31,449 bases of DNA from Ruminococcus sp. GTDB lineage: Bacteria; Bacillota; Clostridia; Oscillospirales; Ruminococcaceae. The first letter of the stretch is position 1. Each line of letters starts with the position of its first letter. The stretch covers positions 1-31,449 of the forward strand of contig JAGCWY010000091.1 in assembly GCA_017961625.1 (NCBI GenBank), written 5' to 3'. Of this stretch, positions 14,257 through 22,000 are shown piece after piece. A program made the translations under genes and the position numbers. Below the pieces are notes generated by a model. That model searched no databases. It saw nothing but the letters and a program-made list of their open reading frames with translations, and was not told the DNA's origin.

Positions 14257-15201
14257 TCAGAACTGGATCTGGTCGATTACGCTTCTGAGCGCCTTTGCGC
14301 TTGCCTGAAGCTTTTCGATCTCGCTGTCGGTGAGCTTGGGAGATACCTCTCTCTCGATGCCGTTGCTTCCGATAACGCAGGGAAGGCTAAGACATACGTC
14401 GTTTATGCCGTACCTGTCGTTTATCATTGTAGAAACCGTAATGATGTTCTTTGAGTCACGGAGAACGGTGTCGCATATCTTGTTTACGCTCATAGCGATA
14501 GCGTAGAAGGTAGCGCCCTTTCTCTTTATGACCTCAGCGCCTGCCTTGCGCACCTCGTCGATTATCTCGTCCTCGTCGAGGTCTGCATGATCCTGATCTG
14601 CGCAGTATTCGTCAACAGGAACGCCGGCGATATTCATTATCGACCACGGTATGAAAGAGGAATCGCCGTGCTCGCCGAATACGTAAGCGTGTATGCTGTT
14701 GGGACTGAGACCTACGTGGTCTGCGATAATGGAACGGAGTCTTGAAGTATCGAGAGCTGTTCCGGAGCCTATTACCTGATTGGGCTTTAAATCAGTACAC
14801 TTAAGGATAGTGTATGTAAGGATATCAACAGGATTGCTGACAACTACATATATAGCGTCGGGAGCGTACTTTGCTACCTGAGGCATTACTTCCTTGATGA
14901 TATTTACATTGGTCTGAGCGAGATCAAGACGTGTTTGACCGGGCTTTCTTGCAAGGCCCAGTGTGACTACGACGATATCGGAATCCTTTGCGTCCTCGTA
15001 GCCGCCGTCGAATATCTCGACGTTCTCGCCGAAGGAAACGCCCTGACGGATATCCATAGCTTCTCCCTTTGCCTTTGCCTTGTTGATATCAACGAGGACG
15101 ATGTCGGAGCAGGTACCTGCTACAGCGAATGTATAAGCAACAGAAGCGCCGACATTGCCTGCGCCGAGTATAGTTATCTTTGTACCGTTCTTATCAGCCA
15201 T
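14257..15201 (-). CDS. mdh: LDH/MDH-superfamily dehydrogenase, probable malate dehydrogenase
   Basis: This 314-residue NAD-dependent 2-hydroxyacid dehydrogenase starts at ATG 15201, 8 bp after GGAGG; the longer frame to 15303 is upstream sequence. It has the NAD fold ILGAGNVGASVAY, coenzyme Asp in VLVDINKAKAKGEAMD, VVSNPVDILTY, and the catalytic His in VFGEHGDSSFIPWS. Overall it resembles L-lactate dehydrogenase and automatic annotation may say so. But the mobile-loop specificity position (Gln102 in LDH numbering) is Arg: LARKPGQTRLDL. Arg at that position selects oxaloacetate/malate, and swapping Gln102 for Arg is known to turn an LDH into an MDH. With malic enzyme directly downstream, malate dehydrogenase is the better reading. 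Lactate dehydrogenase remains possible. Confidence 0.85.
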   Translation of the reverse strand: MADKNGTKITILGAGNVGASVAYTFAVAGTCSDIVLVDINKAKAKGEAMDIRQGVSFGENVEIFDGGYEDAKDSDIVVVTLGLARKPGQTRLDLAQTNVNIIKEVMPQVAKYAPDAIYVVVSNPVDILTYTILKCTDLKPNQVIGSGTALDTSRLRSIIADHVGLSPNSIHAYVFGEHGDSSFIPWSIMNIAGVPVDEYCADQDHADLDEDEIIDEVRKAGAEVIKRKGATFYAIAMSVNKICDTVLRDSKNIITVSTMINDRYGINDVCLSLPCVIGSNGIEREVSPKLTDSEIEKLQASAKALRSVIDQIQF

Positions 15202-15274
15202 AATATTTACCTCCATATACGTTGGACGGCTCTGCCTTCTCTCTTTAACGCTTTGCAGAGCAATATGTACTATT

Positions 15275-15303
15275 ATTATAATGACTAAATATGAAAATAT
15301 CAA
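15275..15303 (-). promoter_or_regulatory. Promoter of the LDH/MDH-family gene
   Basis: On the minus strand TTGATA (15303-15298) and TATAAT (15280-15275) are exactly 17 bp apart. They give a leader of about 65 nt before the start codon. Confidence 0.78.
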
Positions 15304-15428
15304 GCAAAAAAGCCTTGTTTACGGAAAAATCGTAAATTCATACAAAACAAATTCAGATTTAACACAGCTTTTTAACTCGAAGAATAATAGGGAGAAGAAC
15401 TGGCAGTACCAAAATATGTATGCAAAAA

Positions 15429-15482
15429 TGAATAATATGCAGTATATGATGAATATTTTCGAAAACAATGAATATTTATGCA
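15429..15482 (+). promoter_or_regulatory. Candidate ArgR/AhrC operator upstream of argG
   Basis: Three TGAATA half-sites begin at 15429, 15450 and 15469, spaced 21 and 19 bp, about two helical turns. Two continue into an inverted half: TGAATAATATGCA and TGAATATTTATGCA, close to the ARG-box pattern TGAAT-N4-ATTCA. The array ends just before the argG -35. Arginine repressor binding is inferred. The rest of 15304-15428 is AT-rich with no supported gene. Confidence 0.5.
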
Positions 15483-15489
15483 AATGCTC

Positions 15490-15517
15490 TTGACATTATT
15501 TTGTTAAGTAGTATAAT
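15490..15517 (+). promoter_or_regulatory. argG promoter
   Basis: TTGACA (15490-15495) and TATAAT (15512-15517) both match consensus with 16-bp spacing. The argG start codon is 61 bp beyond the -10. Confidence 0.82.
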
Positions 15518-15578
15518 AGATTTATATCGCAAAACCACGCTGCATCAAAGCGGCGTTAATATTCAGGAGGTAATCACT

Positions 15579-16814
15579 ATGGCTAACAAGAAGGATATCA
15601 AAAAGGTAGTTCTCGCATATTCAGGCGGACTCGATACATCTATCATCATTCCGTGGCTCAAGGAAAACTACAACAACTGCGAAGTCATCGCTGTTTCAGG
15701 TGACGTAGGACAGGGTACAGAGCTGGACGGTCTCGAGGAAAAGGCTATAAAGACAGGTGCTTCCAAGCTCATCATCGCTGACCTCAAGGAGGAGTTCATT
15801 CAGGACTACGTTTATCCTACAGTACAGGCTGGCGCAATCTATGAGAACAGATATATGCTCGGTACTTCCTTCGCACGTCCGATTATTGCAAAGCGTATCG
15901 CAGAGATTGCTCTCGAGGAGGGCGCTGACGCTATCTGCCACGGCTGCACTGGAAAGGGCAACGATCAGGTAAGATTCGAACTTGCTATCAAGGCTTTTGC
16001 TCCTGAAATGGCTATTATCGCTCCATGGAGAGAATGGACTATTAAGAGCCGTGACGAGGAGATTGACTATGCAGAGGCTCATAACATTCCTCTTAAGATA
16101 AACAGAGAGACAAACTACTCAAAGGATAAGAATATATGGCACCTCTCTCACGAGGGTCTTGACCTTGAGGATCCTGCAAACGAGCCTCAGTACGAGAAGA
16201 AGGGCTTCCTTGAAATGGGCGTTTCACCTATCGACGCTCCTGACAAGCCTACATACATCACACTCCATTTCGAGAAAGGCGTTCCCACAATGCTGGACGG
16301 CAAGAAGATGAACGGTGTTGAAATGGTATCAGCTCTCAACAAGCTTGGCGGCGAGAACGGTATCGGTCTTGCAGACCTCGTTGAGAACCGTCTTGTTGGC
16401 ATGAAGTCAAGAGGCGTGTATGAGACTCCCGGCGGCGCTATTCTTTATCACGCTCACGAGGTACTCGAAACTATCACTCTCGACAAAGAAACTGCACGTA
16501 TCAAGCAGTATCTTGGCATAAAGTTCGCTGATATCGTATACAACGGTCAGTGGTACACACCTCTTCGCGAAGCTCTCAGCGCTTTCGTAAGCAAAACCCA
16601 GGAGAGAGTTACAGGTGATGTAAAGCTCAAACTCTACAAGGGCAATATCATCAATGCAGGTGTAACTTCACCATACACACTCTACGATGAGGAAGTTGCT
16701 ACATTCGATGAGGACGAGGTATACAATCAGGCTGACGCAGCAGGCTTTATCAACCTCTTCGGTCTCCCGATAAAGGTTAGAGCTCAGCTGGACAAGAAGC
16801 GCAATAATAAGTAA
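15579..16814 (+). CDS. argG: Argininosuccinate synthase
   Basis: ArgG condenses citrulline and aspartate with ATP to argininosuccinate, the seventh step of arginine synthesis. The 411-residue product has the PP-loop SGGLDTS at residues 15-21. Family segments include ENRYMLGTSFARPIIAK, CHGCTGKGNDQVRFE, IIAPWREW, NIWHLSHEGLDLEDP and KSRGVYETPGGAILYHAHE. Length is typical. The start at ATG 15579 follows CAGGAGG at ideal spacing; the extended frame back to 15468 is the leader. It is the first arg gene of the plus-strand cluster, with its own promoter and candidate ArgR sites. A small membrane protein follows 7 bp later. Confidence 0.97.
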   Translation: MANKKDIKKVVLAYSGGLDTSIIIPWLKENYNNCEVIAVSGDVGQGTELDGLEEKAIKTGASKLIIADLKEEFIQDYVYPTVQAGAIYENRYMLGTSFARPIIAKRIAEIALEEGADAICHGCTGKGNDQVRFELAIKAFAPEMAIIAPWREWTIKSRDEEIDYAEAHNIPLKINRETNYSKDKNIWHLSHEGLDLEDPANEPQYEKKGFLEMGVSPIDAPDKPTYITLHFEKGVPTMLDGKKMNGVEMVSALNKLGGENGIGLADLVENRLVGMKSRGVYETPGGAILYHAHEVLETITLDKETARIKQYLGIKFADIVYNGQWYTPLREALSAFVSKTQERVTGDVKLKLYKGNIINAGVTSPYTLYDEEVATFDEDEVYNQADAAGFINLFGLPIKVRAQLDKKRNNK

Positions 16815-16821
16815 TAATCGT

Positions 16822-17034
16822 ATGAAGTTTGTAAGTATTATATTCATAATATGCGCACTGTTCGTTGTTTTTTTGATTGGAAGAGACGTGATATCCAATA
16901 TTAGCCTTCTAGACAGTGACAGAGAAACAGCTATAAAGGGACTTAAATATGATGCTGCTTATTTCATTGGTGCAGTTATTTTCGGAACATTCCTGTTCCT
17001 GAAGCTGAACGACAGCATATTCACATTCAGCTGA
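16822..17034 (+). CDS. Small two-helix membrane protein
   Basis: This 70-residue hydrophobic protein begins 7 bp after argG and is probably co-translated with it, since no clear ribosome site is seen. An N-terminal helix (MKFVSIIFIICALFVVFLIG) and a second one (DAAYFIGAVIFGTFLFLKL) flank a polar loop. It belongs to no family I can name. It is one of several small membrane proteins placed directly behind arg genes in this cluster. Confidence 0.65.
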   Translation: MKFVSIIFIICALFVVFLIGRDVISNISLLDSDRETAIKGLKYDAAYFIGAVIFGTFLFLKLNDSIFTFS

Positions 17035-17118
17035 TAACTATCAGTGCAAAGGTCTCTTGTTTACGGAGCAGCTTCCCTGAAAGCATAGAAAACGGCTCAG
17101 AGAATATTATATTAGTTT

Positions 17119-17155
17119 CAGGCAGGGGGCGCCTTCTCCTGCCTGTTACGATTTA
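17119..17155 (+). terminator. Possible terminator after the argG unit
   Basis: CAGGCAGG (17119-17126) pairs with CCTGCCTG (17138-17145), with a few Ts (TTACGATTT) beyond. The weak T tract makes termination uncertain. Confidence 0.5.
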
Positions 17156-17159
17156 TTAT

Positions 17160-17276
17160 AATGCGTAATTTTTAATTCGTAATTGAGAAGTCACCTGTTG
17201 CAACAAATTAAAGAAATGATTATGAATTATCCGATTTTATAGCTGTGATTGAAGCGAACACATATAATTACGCATT
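17160..17276 (+). repeat. 117-bp MITE-like element, copy 1, upstream of GNAT gene
   Basis: The ends are perfect 11-bp inverted repeats: AATGCGTAATT (17160-17170) and AATTACGCATT (17266-17276). The interior shares a 24-bp identical block ATTAAAGAAATGATTATGAA (then TTAT; 17207-17230) and AACACATATAAT with a second 117-bp element at 18815-18931. Similarity runs on past the right end into the ribosome site of the next gene. Confidence 0.75.
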
Positions 17277-17295
17277 GAGAAAAAGGAGGGTTACT

Positions 17296-17712
17296 ATGGT
17301 GAAGATAAGGCTCATGACTATCAACGACTGGAAAGGCGTTGAGGAGGTTTGGAAGGAACATGAGGGTACTAATCCCGTGGATGACTGCGAGGAAGGTTTC
17401 ACAAGATACCTTAAGCGCAATCCCGCCACAAGCTTTGTGGCTGTGGACGGCGACAGGATAATCGGTACTATACTGGCAGGTCACGACGGCAGACGTGGCT
17501 TCTTTCACCATGTTGTAGTTGCTCCAGAGTACAGGAACCGTGGTATAGGCGAGGATATGGTGAACCACGCTATGGATGCTCTCGAAAAGGAGGGCATACA
17601 GAAGACAGCCCTCGTTGTATTTGAGGACAATGACCTCGGAAACGGATTCTGGGAGCATATAGGCTTTACTACAAGACCTGACCTAGTTTACCGTAATAAA
17701 TATATTAAGTAA
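17296..17712 (+). CDS. GNAT-family N-acetyltransferase
   Basis: This 138-residue single-domain acetyltransferase has the acetyl-CoA binding segment VVVAPEYRNRGIGEDMVNHA (the R/Q-x-x-G-x-G/A motif, about residues 75-94) and a late NGFWEHIGF. It resembles the YpeA/RimI-like group, which acetylate amino groups of small molecules or proteins. The substrate is unknown. A link to N-acetylglutamate formation is tempting in this cluster but not supported, since ArgJ is present. ATG 17296 follows AAAGGAGGG, which lies immediately beyond a MITE-like element. The next gene begins 14 bp after the stop. Confidence 0.88.
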   Translation: MVKIRLMTINDWKGVEEVWKEHEGTNPVDDCEEGFTRYLKRNPATSFVAVDGDRIIGTILAGHDGRRGFFHHVVVAPEYRNRGIGEDMVNHAMDALEKEGIQKTALVVFEDNDLGNGFWEHIGFTTRPDLVYRNKYIK

Positions 17713-17726
17713 CAGGAGTTTTGCTT

Positions 17727-18308
17727 ATGGGAAAATTTCTGGATAAATTATTTGGCAGGGCCGATAACAGTACAAAAAATGAAATAAGAGATGTGCAAAA
17801 GGATAATAAAAAGCTTCCTGAGATAATCGTTGCTCCCGGTTCACATATCTGTGAGGAAGACTGGGACGGTGAAAATAAGGTATATCATATCTCTTTTTGG
17901 GTGAATGATTCCTTTCGCCCCGCCAAATCCCATGCTGCCGAAGTGACGGCGTTAAGCACTTATTCTCCCGGTAGTGAATACGGAAGCGAGGAGGACGATA
18001 TCTATATCTGCATTATGATTGATGCAGGCGAATATGATGTTATTGACGAGTTCAAAGAAATGGGTACTGTCGAAGGCGCTTCATATTTTCAGAAGCTGAC
18101 AGGACAGTTTTTATTTAAAGCCCGTATAAAGTATTACGACAGCCTGATGTATTTCTATGCTTTGAATATGTGTGACGGATTCTGGGATTATTCAATTCTT
18201 GGCGTGAGCTATCCTATGGAGTATGACGGAACGGAAGATGAGCAGAAGTTGATCAAAATACTTGATCAGGCGGCAGAAAGCTACAAGGAAGAACCGATAG
18301 ATGAATGA
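17727..18308 (+). CDS. Hypothetical acidic protein
   Basis: This 193-residue acidic, soluble protein starts at ATG 17727, 9 bp after AGGAG. The N-terminus is MGKFLDKLFGRADNSTKNEI, a short amphipathic start also common in small DUF proteins encoded near immunity or PH-domain genes. Recurrent aromatic segments include VYHISFWVNDSFRP, IDAGEYDVIDEF and ALNMCDGFWDYSILGVSYPM. No known family is recognised. It lies between the GNAT and guanine deaminase genes in the same direction, probably in one transcript. Confidence 0.65.
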   Translation: MGKFLDKLFGRADNSTKNEIRDVQKDNKKLPEIIVAPGSHICEEDWDGENKVYHISFWVNDSFRPAKSHAAEVTALSTYSPGSEYGSEEDDIYICIMIDAGEYDVIDEFKEMGTVEGASYFQKLTGQFLFKARIKYYDSLMYFYALNMCDGFWDYSILGVSYPMEYDGTEDEQKLIKILDQAAESYKEEPIDE

Positions 18309-18372
18309 GCGCTGCATAAGTAATATGTTATGGAAGGTAATCCAGGAATAACTGGAATAAATAAGGATATAT

Positions 18373-18816
18373 ATGGATAAATTCATGAAGACAGCAATTG
18401 ACGAGGCCCGGACAGGCATAAACGCAGGCCACGGCGGTCCATTCGGCTGTGTTATCGTCCGGGATGGTGAGATAGTTGGACAGGGACACAACGAGGTCAT
18501 AAAACGGCATGATCCTACCTGTCATGGTGAGGTCATGGCGATACGGAACGCCTGCGAGAAACTTGGTACTCACGACCTAAAAGGCTGTCAGCTGTATACT
18601 ACCGCAGAGCCCTGCCCTATGTGTGCGGGAGCTATAATGTGGGCGAATATACAAAAGGTCTATTACGGCTGCAATATAAACGATACCGACAGGATAGGCT
18701 TCCGAGACAAGGCCTTTTATGAAGCTCCAGAGGATATCTCCGAGGAGTTACACCGTGAGGAATGTCTTGAAGTCTTTGCCGAGTATCAGGCTATAAAAAA
18801 TAAAAAACATTATTAA
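18373..18816 (+). CDS. guaD: Guanine deaminase / CDA-fold nucleobase deaminase
   Basis: This is a 147-residue zinc deaminase of the cytidine-deaminase fold. HGE at 51-53 provides a zinc His and the proton-shuttling Glu, and PCPMC at 80-84 supplies the two zinc Cys. The N-terminal GINAGHGGPFGCVIV, the central GFRDKAFYEAP and the very end NKKHY closely follow Bacillus GuaD, which converts guanine to xanthine and ammonia. The tRNA adenosine deaminase TadA is related, but the C-terminal pattern favours GuaD. A weak AAGGAT precedes ATG 18373. Its stop codon overlaps the first two bases of the second MITE-like element. Confidence 0.88.
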   Translation: MDKFMKTAIDEARTGINAGHGGPFGCVIVRDGEIVGQGHNEVIKRHDPTCHGEVMAIRNACEKLGTHDLKGCQLYTTAEPCPMCAGAIMWANIQKVYYGCNINDTDRIGFRDKAFYEAPEDISEELHREECLEVFAEYQAIKNKKHY

Positions 18817-18931
18817 TGCGTAATTTGTAATTGTTGTGTCGCATGCTGCGACGGATTAAAGAAATGATTATGAATTATCTGATTATAAATTTATAAGCGC
18901 AGCAAACACATATAATATGGCTTTATGCATT
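18815..18931 (+). repeat. 117-bp MITE-like element, copy 2, upstream of argH
   Basis: It begins AATGCGTAATTTGTAATTG and ends TTTATGCATT. It has the same length as the copy at 17160 and the same 24-bp internal block (18855-18878), and GCAAACACATATAAT near the right end. The right inverted repeat has decayed more than in copy 1. TATAAT at 18911-18916 could act as a -10 element for argH. Confidence 0.72.
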
Positions 18932-18947
18932 GAAAAAGGAGATAACT

Positions 18948-20327
18948 ATGGCTGATATGATGTGGGCAGGAAGATTTTCAAAGCAGGTGGACGCAGGCGT
19001 TAATGCTTTCAACTCTTCCATTGCCTTTGACGGACGTATGTACCGTCACGATATACAGGGCAGTATCGCCCACGCTACCATGCTTGGAGACTGCGGCATA
19101 ATCACCAAGGAGGACAGCCTCGAAATAATCGAGGGACTGAAAGGCATACTCGCTGATATAGACAGCGGAAAGCTGGAGCTTGACCCCAATGCGGAGGATA
19201 TCCACATGTTCGTTGAGGCAGAGCTCACAAAGCGCCTCGGCGACGTGGGAAAGAGACTTCACACCTCACGTTCAAGAAACGATCAGGTTGCAGTTGATCT
19301 CAGACTTTATCTCCGGGACGAGATAGACGAGATCTACTCAATGGTGAAGGAGCTCGCAGTTACTCTTGTCAATATGGCTAAGGAGCACACCGGGACCATA
19401 ATGCCCGGATATACCCATTTACAGCGTGCTCAGCCCATAACCCTCGCACATCACCTTATGGCTTATGTGTGGATGCTCATCCGGGATATGGAAAGATTAA
19501 CGGATACCGCAAGAAGAATGAACTACTGCCCTCTCGGCAGCGGAGCTCTTGCAGGTACGACATATAAGACAAACAGGAAGCAGACCTCCGATCTCCTTGG
19601 CTTTACGGCTCCCATGCCAAACAGCCTTGACGGAGTTGCCGACAGGGATTACTGCGTTGAACTCAACTGCGCTCTGTCGCTGCTCATGACGCACCTTTCA
19701 AGATTTTCCGAGGAAATTATCCTCTGGTGCTCGTGGGAGTTCAAGTTCGTGGAGCTTGACGACGCTTTCGCTACAGGCTCGTCTATCATGCCTCAGAAGA
19801 AAAATCCGGACGTTACGGAGCTTATCCGAGGCAAGACAGGAAGAGTAAACGGTGACCTCATGACCCTGCTCACTATGATGAAGGGGCTTCCCCTTGCATA
19901 TAATAAGGATATGCAGGAGGACAAGGAGGCTATATTCGACGCCGTGGACAATGTAAAGCTCTGCGTCAAGACCTTCACTCCAATGCTCGCCACTATGCGC
20001 GTGCTCAAGGACAATATGAGGAACGCTGCCGCAAGAGGCTTCATAAATGCCACTGACTGCGCAGACTACCTTGTAAAAAAGGGTATGCCCTTCCGCGACG
20101 CCTACAAGATAACGGGAACTCTCGTTGCTAAGTGCATAGAGAAGGGTCTCACTCTCGAAACTATGCCAATCGAGGACTACAGGGCTATGACAGAGCTCTT
20201 CACTGAGGACGTATATGAGGCTATAAGCCTTGATACCTGTGTCCGCGAGAGAAAGTCCGAGGGCGGTCCTTCGCCTGACGCGGTAAAGGAGCAGATATCG
20301 CTTGCAGAAAAGGCACTGGGTATCTGA
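18948..20327 (+). CDS. argH: Argininosuccinate lyase
   Basis: ArgH splits argininosuccinate into arginine and fumarate, the last step of the pathway. The 459-residue product belongs to the fumarase/aspartase superfamily. It opens MADMMWAGRFSKQVDAGVNA and has HTSRSRNDQVAVDLRLYLRD, PGYTHLQRAQPITLAHH, and the signature GSSIMPQKKNPDVTELIRGK near residue 280, which contains the catalytic Ser loop. Full length. The start at ATG 18948 follows AAAAAGGAG just past the MITE-like element. argG lies 2.1 kb upstream, separated by the GNAT, unknown and guaD genes. A small membrane-protein gene begins one base after the stop. Confidence 0.97.
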   Translation: MADMMWAGRFSKQVDAGVNAFNSSIAFDGRMYRHDIQGSIAHATMLGDCGIITKEDSLEIIEGLKGILADIDSGKLELDPNAEDIHMFVEAELTKRLGDVGKRLHTSRSRNDQVAVDLRLYLRDEIDEIYSMVKELAVTLVNMAKEHTGTIMPGYTHLQRAQPITLAHHLMAYVWMLIRDMERLTDTARRMNYCPLGSGALAGTTYKTNRKQTSDLLGFTAPMPNSLDGVADRDYCVELNCALSLLMTHLSRFSEEIILWCSWEFKFVELDDAFATGSSIMPQKKNPDVTELIRGKTGRVNGDLMTLLTMMKGLPLAYNKDMQEDKEAIFDAVDNVKLCVKTFTPMLATMRVLKDNMRNAAARGFINATDCADYLVKKGMPFRDAYKITGTLVAKCIEKGLTLETMPIEDYRAMTELFTEDVYEAISLDTCVRERKSEGGPSPDAVKEQISLAEKALGI

Positions 20328-20328
20328 T

Positions 20329-20577
20329 ATGAAGAAAAAGGATATAAGCTTTATTTTGGGCCTTTCGATACTTATGGGCATTATATGGGTAGTAGGAGAG
20401 ATAATAATGGGGCTCTGGCTTGCAGTAAGACCGGGAGCTCCCCATATAATATGGTGTGTTGCTGTCGTTGCAGTGACCCTTGCGATAAGCGTATGGCACT
20501 CGATGATAGAAGACACATCTGAGCTTGAAGACCCTAAGCGCGATAAGTACGAGCGTAAGGTCAATAAGCGAAAGTAA
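20329..20577 (+). CDS. Small two-helix membrane protein behind argH
   Basis: This 82-residue protein starts at ATG 20329, one base after the argH stop, so it is translationally coupled. It has two hydrophobic helices (FILGLSILMGIIWVVGEIIM and IIWCVAVVAVTLAISVW) and a charged C-terminal tail (DPKRDKYERKVNKRK). The family is not recognised. It repeats the pattern of a small membrane gene placed immediately after an arg gene, as after argG. Confidence 0.68.
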   Translation: MKKKDISFILGLSILMGIIWVVGEIIMGLWLAVRPGAPHIIWCVAVVAVTLAISVWHSMIEDTSELEDPKRDKYERKVNKRK

Positions 20578-20648
20578 TAGCAGTTATTCATTAGCTTGTA
20601 GGGGCTAGAGTCCCCGACATCCCGAATCATCTAAAAGGAGGCGGTACA

Positions 20649-20948
20649 ATGAAATCAGGAAAAGACAATAACAGCGAATCAATGGTAAAAATATGCGGTA
20701 ACTGCCGTGAAATCATTGAAGATGATAATTTTTGCAGGTACTGTGGCGCGAAAATAATCAAAAACGAGTATGCGCCGGAAAAAGATATGATATCAATAAT
20801 TTACGGACCGCCGCCTGTTGAAAGAAAACATATTTGCAGCAACTGCGGATATACATGGAAAAAATGGGCTATGATAGACAAAGAACAGTATTGTCCTAAG
20901 TGCGGCGGCGAGATCGTTACCGAGGAAACTGGAGAAAAGCTGTTATGA
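20649..20948 (+). CDS. Double zinc-ribbon protein
   Basis: This 99-residue protein has two zinc ribbons: C16/C19 with C29/C32 (KICGNCRE and CRYCGAK), and C63/C66 with C82/C85 (HICSNCGYTW and YCPKCGGE). There is no membrane helix, so it is probably a cytoplasmic adaptor or nucleic-acid-binding protein; no specific function can be given. ATG 20649 follows AAAAGGAGG. The 70-bp gap upstream holds a small TGTAGGGGCTAGAGTCCCC palindrome of the dispersed intergenic type. argC follows after 69 bp. Confidence 0.75.
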   Translation: MKSGKDNNSESMVKICGNCREIIEDDNFCRYCGAKIIKNEYAPEKDMISIIYGPPPVERKHICSNCGYTWKKWAMIDKEQYCPKCGGEIVTEETGEKLL

Positions 20949-20953
20949 TATCC

Positions 20954-20985
20954 AGTGAGTGACGCATTCACTTACAGAATATTCT
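20954..20985 (+). promoter_or_regulatory. Inverted repeats in the argC leader
   Basis: AGTGAGTG (20954-20961) and CATTCACT (20965-20972) form an imperfect inverted repeat with one G-T pair. The perfect palindrome AGAATATTCT (20976-20985) follows, then TATATAAA. The second could be a degenerate ARG-box or promoter element. No strong -35 is visible. Confidence 0.35.
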
Positions 20986-21017
20986 ATATAAAAGAGCCAT
21001 AAAACGGAGGAATAAAA

Positions 21018-21971
21018 ATGTCAGTAAAAATTTACATAGATGGTCAGGAAGGAACGACAGGTCTTAAAATACAGGAGCGTTTCAAAGACAGGCACGACCT
21101 TGAGATCATGAAGATCAGCGAGGAGCTGAGAAAGGATCCTGCCGAGCGTGCAAGACTTATAAACAGCGCAGACTATGTATTCCTCTGCCTGCCGGATACT
21201 GCTTCCATAGAAGCAGTATCATTCATCGATAAGGATAACGATCATGTGCGTATTATAGATGCTTCCACAGCACACCGCACAAATCCCGATTGGGCTTATG
21301 GCTTCCCAGAGCTTTCACCGGCTCACAGGAAAAAGATAGAAACCTCGAACAGAGTTGCTGTTCCGGGCTGCTATGCAAGCGGATTTGCTTCCATAGTATA
21401 TCCGCTGGTGAATAACGGTATAATATCTGCGGACTATCCTGTATTTGCATACGCAACATCGGGCTACAGCGGAGCAGGCAAGAAGGCGATAGCAGTCTAT
21501 GAGGGTGAGGACAAGCCGTTTGAATATGGTAGCCCAAGACAGTATGCACTCTCTCAGCAGCATAAGCACCTTCCGGAGATGAAAGCAGTATCGGGGCTCA
21601 CCTACACGCCTATGTTCAATCCTATGGTATGCGATTATTTCAGTGGAATGGTAGTAAGTGTGCCTATACAGACAAGGACTCTTGACAAGAAAATCACCGC
21701 GCAGCAGGTGCATGAGATGTATGTAAAGCACTATGCAGGCGCAAACATGATAGAGGTTATGCCTCTTATGTCCGCAGAGGAGCAGAAGAGCTTCTTCCTT
21801 GCTTCAAATACGCTCAGCGGACAGAACAAGCTACAGGTTTTTGTTTTCGGCAATGATGAGCAGATACTTCTTTGCTCGCGCCTCGATAATTTAGGCAAGG
21901 GTGCAAGCGGAGCTGCTGTACAGTGCCTTAACATAATGATGGGAATAGACGAAACAACAGGACTTATATGA
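21018..21971 (+). CDS. argC: N-acetyl-gamma-glutamyl-phosphate reductase (short, type 2 form)
   Basis: ArgC reduces N-acetylglutamyl phosphate to the semialdehyde with NADPH. The 317-residue product opens with IYIDGQEGTTGLKIQERF, an NADP-binding loop, and has the catalytic Cys118 in VAVPGCYASGF. Other segments are ATSGYSGAGKKAI and QQHKHLPEM. Length and the DGQEGTTG start are those of the type 2 enzyme, shorter than the ~345-residue common form. ATG 21018 follows ACGGAGG. Downstream, the CdiI-like gene and argJ follow with a 29-bp gap and a 14-bp overlap, so argC and argJ form one transcript. Confidence 0.96.
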   Translation: MSVKIYIDGQEGTTGLKIQERFKDRHDLEIMKISEELRKDPAERARLINSADYVFLCLPDTASIEAVSFIDKDNDHVRIIDASTAHRTNPDWAYGFPELSPAHRKKIETSNRVAVPGCYASGFASIVYPLVNNGIISADYPVFAYATSGYSGAGKKAIAVYEGEDKPFEYGSPRQYALSQQHKHLPEMKAVSGLTYTPMFNPMVCDYFSGMVVSVPIQTRTLDKKITAQQVHEMYVKHYAGANMIEVMPLMSAEEQKSFFLASNTLSGQNKLQVFVFGNDEQILLCSRLDNLGKGASGAAVQCLNIMMGIDETTGLI

Positions 21972-22000
21972 GAATTACAAGAAAAACGGGGGGAAGTAAA

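Noticed and set aside
14257..15201. Plain L-lactate dehydrogenase
   Set aside because: Arg instead of Gln at the specificity position and the neighbouring malic enzyme favour malate dehydrogenase; not excluded.
17296..17712. GNAT gene as an N-acetylglutamate synthase (ArgA)
   Set aside because: It lacks features of known ArgA enzymes, is a generic short GNAT, and ArgJ already supplies the acetyl step.
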